This document shows, in pieces, positions 58,402 through 64,000 of a stretch of 64,000 nt of DNA. Origin of the DNA: Arthrobacter citreus (GTDB lineage: Bacteria; Actinomycetota; Actinomycetes; Actinomycetales; Micrococcaceae). Location: assembly GCF_038405225.1 (NCBI RefSeq), contig NZ_CP151657.1:2232001-2296000 (forward strand). Direction: 5' to 3'. Each line of letters opens with the position of its first letter. Position 1 is the stretch's first letter. The notes beneath the pieces were generated by a model. It was not told the DNA's origin, ran no database searches, and saw only the letters and a program-made list of their open reading frames with translations. Both the position numbers and the translations under genes were made by a program.

Positions 58402-59949
58402 TCAGTACGCCCCCACTGGCCGGCGGAGCATCTGCACCGTTCGCCAGAGAATGTGAAGGTCGCCGGTAAGCGACCAGTTTTCGACGTAGTAGAGATCCAG
58501 GCGGACGCCGTCCTTCCAATTGAGTTCGGAGCGCCCGTTGATCTGCCACATGCCCGTCAGGCCGGGCTTGATGTAGAGCCTGCGGTGCACCCGGTTGCCG
58601 TACTGCGCCACTTCGCAGGGCAGCGGCGGCCGGGGGCCAACCAGCGACATGTGGCCCAGGAACACATTCCAGAACTGCGGCAGCTCATCCAGGGAGTACC
58701 TGCGCATCCAGCGGCCAACAGAGGTGACCCGCGGATCGTTCCTGAGCTTGAACAGCAGCCCGGAGCCTTCATTGCCCTCAAGGAGTCCGGCCAGATCGGT
58801 TTCGGCGGACTCCACCATGGACCGGAACTTGTACATCACAAACGTTTCTCCCCCACGGCCCACCCGTTCCTGGGCGAAGATGGCCGGACCAGGGCTGTCT
58901 CGCCGGATCAGCACGGCGAGAGTGAGGAAGAGCGGGGCCAGCACAATCAGGGCAGCGGCAGAGAGCACCAGGTCCAATCCCCGTTTCAGGACATGCTTGA
59001 GACCGGTGTACTGCGGAAGCTCCACATGCATCAGGGGAAGTCCCTCGACCGGCCGGGAATGGATCCGCGGCCCGGCGACATTGGTCAGGCCGGTGGTGAG
59101 AATCAGCTGGGTGGCCGTTTCCTCCAGCTGCCAGCCCAGTTCCTGCACGTAGCCGCTGCCGCCCTTCATGGGCCCGGCCACGATCACCGCGTCCGCGCGC
59201 AGCCGGCGCACGGCGTCCACCACTGTGCTGCGGTCCGCTACGACGGGAATCGGTTTGCCGTTGATCCCCAACTCGGCGGGGCCGGGGCTGTTGAGCGCGG
59301 CACCGATCACCTGATATCCGGCGCCGTCCCTGCGCTGGATCTGGCTGGCCACGTAGCGCACATCCCTGGCCCTGCCCAGAATGATCACCCGTGACTGGTA
59401 GCGGCCTTTGGCGCGCTGGGCTGCGAGCCACCGGCGCAGCAGGAACCTGCAGGCGAGGAGGCCCCCGAGCCCCAGGGGGAACACCAGGGCAAAAAAGCCC
59501 CGGGAGATGTCCAGCTGGAAAACCAGGCAGAACATCGCGATCAGCCCCATCACGGTCACCGTGGCAGTAATGACCCGTTTGTATTCGTCCGCGCCGGTGC
59601 CGGCAATCCGCACGTCACGGGACCTGTGGACACTCAGCGACGTCAGCCAGGCACCCCAGATACAGCCCGACACAACGAGGTACGGGATATGCCCTCCGCC
59701 AGCCGGCATGTATTCGGCAGCTGTGCCGAAGCGGACCAGATGGGCAACAACGACGGCGGCTGTCAGGACTCCGACGTCGAACGCGAGCAGGATGCGCCGG
59801 TAGCGGTTTGCAGAGCGGCGGCTGTCATTGGAGGCGGGCCGCGCGGCCGGCCGGAAAATCTTGAAATTCGGAAACTGAATCGGTGCTTGTACCGGCATCG
59901 CAGGCCGTAGGAGATCCAAGCGGAACCCGGCATCTTTTACTTCGGTCAT
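58402..59949 (-). CDS. Initiating sugar-phosphate transferase (WbaP-like), locus 2
   Basis: A 515-residue membrane enzyme. The ATG at 59949 follows GAGGGGG. Four or five transmembrane segments, a Rossmann-like domain (YQSRVIILGRARDVRYVASQIQRRD) and a catalytic domain from about residue 325 are present: KRGLDLVLSAAALIVLAP, SPGPAIFAQERVGRGGE, MYKFRSMVESAE, RRYSLDELPQFWNVFLGH and VGPRPPLPCEV. All key motifs are intact. It is clearly paralogous to the locus 1 enzyme at 36479 and starts synthesis of the second polymer. Confidence 0.94.
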   Translation of the reverse strand: MTEVKDAGFRLDLLRPAMPVQAPIQFPNFKIFRPAARPASNDSRRSANRYRRILLAFDVGVLTAAVVVAHLVRFGTAAEYMPAGGGHIPYLVVSGCIWGAWLTSLSVHRSRDVRIAGTGADEYKRVITATVTVMGLIAMFCLVFQLDISRGFFALVFPLGLGGLLACRFLLRRWLAAQRAKGRYQSRVIILGRARDVRYVASQIQRRDGAGYQVIGAALNSPGPAELGINGKPIPVVADRSTVVDAVRRLRADAVIVAGPMKGGSGYVQELGWQLEETATQLILTTGLTNVAGPRIHSRPVEGLPLMHVELPQYTGLKHVLKRGLDLVLSAAALIVLAPLFLTLAVLIRRDSPGPAIFAQERVGRGGETFVMYKFRSMVESAETDLAGLLEGNEGSGLLFKLRNDPRVTSVGRWMRRYSLDELPQFWNVFLGHMSLVGPRPPLPCEVAQYGNRVHRRLYIKPGLTGMWQINGRSELNWKDGVRLDLYYVENWSLTGDLHILWRTVQMLRRPVGAY

Positions 59950-60411
59950 CAGAGCCCCCTCAAAGCTCAGAGTCTTCCGAAGGGGCCGACGACGGCTGGG
60001 GGGAAGCCTTGGTCTCAAGAGGCTTCGACGCCGTCGACCCCGCTCGGGGGACCGGCGCCAATGGCGCCGGAAGATTATTCGCGGGAACAGGCTATTGAAA
60101 TATGTGGAAAATCAACTCCGGAAAACCGGAGAAAATCCACATGGCTGACAATTATTGGCCGCCTGAATTCCTCGCAAAACAATCAACACACCAAAGACTA
60201 GAAGTGGCTATTAGCGCCTGCACGAGTAATGCTTACCCGAATCCCCCGATCGATTTCCCCCTTTGCGGGAGATATACCTGCACCTACTTGGTTTGGAGAA
60301 TGGCGGCGACTATTGATAGTGGAATGCGGAAGGTGGAAGTCCCCGGGATAGGGCTTATTGATGGCCCCGCAGGGAGTGGGCATGGCGAGCAGCGCAGGAG
60401 GATTCGGACTG
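59950..60411. other. Non-coding region with nested palindrome
   Basis: 462 bases between the sugar transferase start and the stop of the large LuxR-type gene. The nested palindrome at 60103-60141 is listed separately. GGCGCC-AAT-GGCGCC, a small inverted repeat, lies near 60055. The stretch 60140-60350 is AT-rich for this genome and probably carries the sugar transferase promoter. Open frames here have no supported protein. Confidence 0.5.
60103..60141. repeat. Nested palindrome
   Basis: Outer arms TGTGGA (60103-60108) and TCCACA (60136-60141), inner arms CTCCGG (60116-60121) and CCGGAG (60126-60131) around AAAA. Both stems share the same centre within a few bases. It lies 154 bases upstream of the sugar transferase start and could be an operator for the nearby LuxR-type regulators or a structured RNA. 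Confidence 0.6.
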
Positions 60412-63192
60412 CTAGTCCAGCGCCACCGAACTGGCTCCGGGTTCCAGCGCCAGGTATGCGGCTTCGAGGTCCGCGCGGCGGCTGATGCCCAGCTTCACGT
60501 AGATCCGATAAACGTGCCCCTCGACCGTCCGCTGAGACAGCGTGAAGTGAGCGGCCACGTCCTTGGTGCTGGCACCGGCAAGCAGCAGGTCCACAATCTC
60601 GTGCTCACGGCGGGTCAGCCGCACCAGATGCAGCGACGGGCTGAGGTAGGAGACAGTGACGCCCGCAAGTTCACCGCGGCGCCGGCGCAGCTGCTGGATG
60701 AGGGCCCGCTGCCGGCGCAGGTTGCCGTGTGCACCGTAAAAACGGATGGCGTGGCCGATGCTTTCCACGGCAATAAGGTACTTCCGGTGCCGGACCGCCT
60801 CGTCCGCCGCAGCCACCATGCGATCCGGGCTGCCGGACGCCACAGCGGCCGCATAGGCGTGAAGCGCCTGCGCCTCCCCGCCTTCGAAGGCGGCGCTTAC
60901 CTCCAGCAGCCGGTGGGCCTGCCGAAGATCGCCGACCGCGAGACACAATTCGAGGATGTCCTTCTCGGCAGCCAAATACCCTTCAGTGCGGGCCTGTTCA
61001 GCCACCTCCGCCAGCCTTTCCGGCAACCTCTCCGGAATGCCGGACTCGGATTCGGAGGACGCCATGGCGGCAGCTGCATAGGCCTGCCCCACCAGCCACA
61101 AGGGCCGCGGGCCGGTGTACCCGACACTGCGCAGTTCCTTTGCATACCTTGCGGTCTGGGCATGGTCCCCGACCACCGTGGACGCGTAACCGGCCAGCCC
61201 CAGGGCGTAGGGCAGCAGCATTTCCGGATCCGAGACCCTGAGTGCTTCCACGGCCGGGTGCAGGCGCTGCAGTCCTTCCCGCAGCCTGCCCTGATGGATT
61301 TCCACCGCTCCCTCGAAGACCCCCATGGTGCCGCCATAAACAATCAGGTACTGCGCGGGAGAATCAAGCTTGGCTTCCAGAAGCCGCTCCAGTTCAGCGA
61401 AACGCCCGCCGTGAAGCAGCGCCTGCGCATGCCTCACCAGTGCCATGCCGCAGTGTGCGTGCAGCCGCCCGCCGAGATGCCCGATCAGCTGCAGAGCCTG
61501 ATTCGAGTGTTCCAGGGCAGAGCTGATCTGCCCGTTGGAGACCATGATCTCCGCAAGCAGACTGTGGAACACCGCGCTCCACCGGGGATCGGAGCCGCCG
61601 GGCACCGCCATCGGATGCTCTGCCGCTGAACTGAGCCGGGCGAGTGCCGCGGAGTAGTCCCCTTCCACCATCAAAGCCATGCTGCACAGCAGTTCGGCGA
61701 ACCTGGTGACGCCGGACGCCGGTTCACCGGTGCCGCCGGTGCGGGATGACAGCTCGCCCGACGCGGCACGCCAGGCATCGGCGAGCTCTTCGAGTTCCTG
61801 TCCGGGCAGGCCCGAACGAAGATGAAGGCGGGCCAGTGCCAGCACTGCCCGGTTGAGGGTTTCGTCGTCGCCCGCCGGGCTTGGCTGCCCCGATTCAAGG
61901 ATTCCTTCCAGCAGCACGCGCGCATGCGCCAGATCTCCGGTGCAGACGGTGGCCGTGGCGGTTTCCACCCGTGCCGCCAGCAGGTGGGACGTGCCCCGCA
62001 CCGCGGCTCCAAAACGGAGCGCCAACGTTGACCTGGCGGCGTCGTTTGCCCGTCGTGCCGCTGTGAGCAGCAACTCGTCCGGGATGGTGTCGCCGCAGTC
62101 GAGGCCCCATTCGATCCGCCGCAGCCATGCCTCTTCTTCACCGGGGACTGCGGGCTCGCTGATCTCCGCACTGTCCAGGACGGCAAGCACCCGAGAGCGG
62201 ATGGCGGCGCTGCGGACCGTGGGCACCAGGGACCGGATGGCCTCGGCGTGAAGCGGCTGGGACAGGCACAGCAGCTCGCCCATTCCCGGGCCGGGCTGCA
62301 AAAGTCCGTCCGCCATCAAAGAGTGGACGGGAGCGGGTCCGCAGACACTGACCAGGACGGAGCGGGGCAGCAGGTTCGCGAGGGCCACCGTTTCCAGCAC
62401 CCCGCGTTCCTCCGGTGAACGGCCGGCCAGCTGCCCTTTGACCAGGTCCACCACGGATGAGTCCAGTCCGTCAGGCTCGCCCCGCAGGAACCATGCCCCG
62501 TTGCCTTCGGCCAGTATGCCCAACCTGCGCGACTGGGCCAGCAGGGCTTTGAGGTACAGCGGGTTGCCGCCGGATGCAGTGGCGAGCAGCGCTGAGGTTG
62601 CCCGTAGAACGGGTCCGCCGAGGACACCCTCGCATACTTCATGGACAGCGCCCGCCGACAGTGCGCCAAGGTCGATACGGGCCAGCAGCCCGTCCCGGGC
62701 CAGTGACAGCAGCTCATGGATGTGCCGCGCGCGGGGACGCGTGAGCACCAGCAACCGCAGCTCTCCGGACATTGCGAGCTGGGTCAGCACATGGCAGCTG
62801 GATTCATCGAGGCACTGGGCATCGTCGATGACCAGCAGCGGCTGCGGACTGCCCTCCTCGCTGATCCGGCGGAAGTGCCGACGGATCGTGCGGAGCACCG
62901 CCAGAGGCGACTCCATGTCTTCGGCTCCGGCCGATCCAAGATAGGGCGACAGCACTCCATACGGCATGCGGGACAACACGGGGCTTCCATGGATGAAGGA
63001 TGCGCTGACGATGCCGTCCAAACGCTCCAGGACGTGGTCGGCGAGCGCGGATTTACCCATACCTCCAGCGCCCACAATCACGGCTCCCCGCAGCCCCGGC
63101 TCAAGCAGCCTCGAGGTAATCTCCTGTACTTCCTTGTCCCGGCCCAGCAGCAGGGCGGATGTACTGCGCCCGCTCGACAGGAGCCCGCTCAT
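60412..63192 (-). CDS. Large ATPase/LuxR-type transcriptional regulator (LAL/MalT-like)
   Basis: A 926-residue regulator. The N-terminal ATPase has Walker A GAGGMGKS (residues 41-48) and Walker B LLVIDDAQCLDE (about 120). A long helical TPR-like region fills residues 350-830. The C-terminal LuxR helix-turn-helix is LVRLTRREHEIVDLLLAGASTKDVAAHFTLSQRTVEGHVYRIYVKLGISRRADL in outline (about 860-915). Regulators of this size act as ATP-dependent switches for secondary metabolism or catabolism. The ATG overlaps the upstream stop by four bases. Adjacent to the second polysaccharide locus, it may control it (inference). Confidence 0.92.
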   Translation of the reverse strand: MSGLLSSGRSTSALLLGRDKEVQEITSRLLEPGLRGAVIVGAGGMGKSALADHVLERLDGIVSASFIHGSPVLSRMPYGVLSPYLGSAGAEDMESPLAVLRTIRRHFRRISEEGSPQPLLVIDDAQCLDESSCHVLTQLAMSGELRLLVLTRPRARHIHELLSLARDGLLARIDLGALSAGAVHEVCEGVLGGPVLRATSALLATASGGNPLYLKALLAQSRRLGILAEGNGAWFLRGEPDGLDSSVVDLVKGQLAGRSPEERGVLETVALANLLPRSVLVSVCGPAPVHSLMADGLLQPGPGMGELLCLSQPLHAEAIRSLVPTVRSAAIRSRVLAVLDSAEISEPAVPGEEEAWLRRIEWGLDCGDTIPDELLLTAARRANDAARSTLALRFGAAVRGTSHLLAARVETATATVCTGDLAHARVLLEGILESGQPSPAGDDETLNRAVLALARLHLRSGLPGQELEELADAWRAASGELSSRTGGTGEPASGVTRFAELLCSMALMVEGDYSAALARLSSAAEHPMAVPGGSDPRWSAVFHSLLAEIMVSNGQISSALEHSNQALQLIGHLGGRLHAHCGMALVRHAQALLHGGRFAELERLLEAKLDSPAQYLIVYGGTMGVFEGAVEIHQGRLREGLQRLHPAVEALRVSDPEMLLPYALGLAGYASTVVGDHAQTARYAKELRSVGYTGPRPLWLVGQAYAAAAMASSESESGIPERLPERLAEVAEQARTEGYLAAEKDILELCLAVGDLRQAHRLLEVSAAFEGGEAQALHAYAAAVASGSPDRMVAAADEAVRHRKYLIAVESIGHAIRFYGAHGNLRRQRALIQQLRRRRGELAGVTVSYLSPSLHLVRLTRREHEIVDLLLAGASTKDVAAHFTLSQRTVEGHVYRIYVKLGISRRADLEAAYLALEPGASSVALD

Positions 63193-64000
63193 TTGCGAGC
63201 GCCTGACTTGTCGGCGATGATCTTGGCGAGTTCACGCCTGCTGCCCACATGGAGCTTGGAATAGACCTGGTACAGGTGCCCCTCAACAGTGCGGACCGAA
63301 ATGTTCAAGTCGGCGGCAATGGCTTTATTGCTGGTTCCCGCCGCGGCCATCCTGGCAATTGACCGTTCCCGGAAGGTCAGCGCGCTGAGGTACTCGTCGG
63401 CGGAATCAGAACCCTCCACTGTTCCTGTGGTCACGGTCCCCCGTCTGCTGCGGTGAATGAACCGTACAGTGGCCCGGTCCCCTGCCCCGGAGGCAACTGC
63501 AAGCGCCCGTTCGGAAGCTTCCCGTGCGAAGAGCAAATGGCCGGCTGCCTCGCCCATTTCCGCCGCCTGGATCAGCAGCTGCGCATCGTAGCTGCCCGCA
63601 CCCTTGGCATAGGTCTCGCACATTCTGGCAAAGGCACCCTGCTGGAGAGCGGCCACCGTCAGGATGCGGTCCAGGTTCTCCAAATCCCCCAGCCGCACGG
63701 CATGCAGCAGGGACAGGAGCTCGTAGGAGTAGGCTCCCCTCCTGTGGTCGTGGGCTGCCAAGTCAATGAAGCGCCGGGCGGACTGCGGTGATCCCAGGGC
63801 GCCGCCGGCCAGGGCCGCGAAGTGCCGTGCGCTGCGCCGCAACGTCCAGGGGCCTCCATCCGAAGCCTTGCCGCTGAGCTGCAGGTACTGGTCAGCGCCC
63901 GTGCTGTCCTTCTGCAGCGCCAGGCAGTAGGCCGCGGCCGCTGCGGCAAGCGGAATCATGGATTCCGGCCCGCTGATCCGAAGCTGGGCCACGGCGGGGA
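63189..64000 (-). CDS. LuxR-type regulator, C-terminal part (partial)
   Basis: The visible 270 residues are the C-terminal part of a larger protein; the frame stays open to the right edge. They comprise helical TPR-like repeats (SARHFAALAGGALGSPQSARRF, LLIQAAEMGEAAGHLLFAREASERAL) and a LuxR helix-turn-helix (LTFRERSIARMAAAGTSNKAIAADLNISVRTVEGHLYQVYSKLHVGSRREL in outline). Similar in architecture to the next gene, with which it shares a four-base overlap (ATGA), so the two are a tandem, co-translated pair. A missing N-terminal ATPase is expected outside the window. Confidence 0.88.
   Translation of the reverse strand, partial: PAVAQLRISGPESMIPLAAAAAAYCLALQKDSTGADQYLQLSGKASDGGPWTLRRSARHFAALAGGALGSPQSARRFIDLAAHDHRRGAYSYELLSLLHAVRLGDLENLDRILTVAALQQGAFARMCETYAKGAGSYDAQLLIQAAEMGEAAGHLLFAREASERALAVASGAGDRATVRFIHRSRRGTVTTGTVEGSDSADEYLSALTFRERSIARMAAAGTSNKAIAADLNISVRTVEGHLYQVYSKLHVGSRRELAKIIADKSGARK

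Noticed and set aside
60102-60485. Plus-strand open frame in the gap after the sugar transferase
   Set aside because: It starts inside the nested palindrome without a ribosome binding site and runs into the end of the LuxR-type gene; composition is not protein-like.
1-64000. CRISPR array, tRNA, rRNA, transposase or phage integrase
   Set aside because: No regularly spaced repeats, no cloverleaf with a CCA or conserved TTCGA arm that I could recognise, and no transposase or integrase motif were seen.

Overview
The window is high-GC actinobacterial DNA, most likely from Arthrobacter or a close relative in the Micrococcaceae. This is inferred from gene content and codon usage: an Mfd-like N-terminus, a SCO4848-type membrane protein, a DUF2505 protein, a SufU/SufS pair, an ECF sigma factor next to a YciI protein, and a LAXTG cell-wall protein. 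I see no rRNA or tRNA gene, CRISPR array, transposase or phage gene.

Layout. 0-4.8 kb: start of an mfd-like gene (cut by the window edge), two lipoproteins, two small conserved actinobacterial proteins and the Na+/H+ antiporter NhaA. 4.8-9.4 kb: a minus-strand surface-protein cluster with a SipW-type signal peptidase and four proteins whose unusual signal peptides all end in a Trp-containing motif, plus one Sec-secreted, membrane-anchored partner. 9.6-15.7 kb: low-molecular-weight tyrosine phosphatase, VanZ-like protein, an orphan histidine kinase preceded by a degenerate HPt-like protein, and a YciI/ECF42-type sigma pair. 15.7-21.8 kb: a four-gene operon for a haem-dependent oxidative N-demethylase (permease, DmmA-like subunit, flavin/2Fe-2S reductase, haem subunit), divergent from a GntR regulator coupled to a soluble Cache-domain protein. 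21.9-25.8 kb: an MBL hydrolase/TetR pair, then a response regulator divergent from a histidine kinase that is a clear paralogue of the one at 12.3 kb.

25.9-40.7 kb is a first exopolysaccharide locus: two acyltransferases, flippase, polymerase, three glycosyltransferases, a polysaccharide pyruvyl transferase, a Wzz/BY-kinase, an initiating sugar transferase, a DUF4012 protein and a LAXTG-anchored protein. Its first 9 kb is visibly more AT-rich than the flanks and was probably acquired. 41.2-44.4 kb holds a family of unknown function: two paralogous soluble proteins around a membrane protein, plus an adjacent 45-residue membrane peptide. 44.5-46.3 kb holds sufU and sufS.

46.7-64 kb is a second polysaccharide locus with its own polymerase/ligase, flippase, PssD/PssE-type split glycosyltransferase, Wzz and initiating sugar transferase. 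It also has a CDP-alcohol phosphotransferase, a TagD-like cytidylyltransferase, a GH16 lipoprotein, a very large secreted fibrinogen-like protein, and two tandem ATPase/LuxR-type regulators at the right edge, the last one cut off.

The strongest candidates for under-described biology are the SipW-type surface cluster, the N-demethylase operon with its GntR/Cache sensor pair, the phosphodiester-type chemistry implied by the second polysaccharide locus, and the three-gene unknown family at 41-44 kb.
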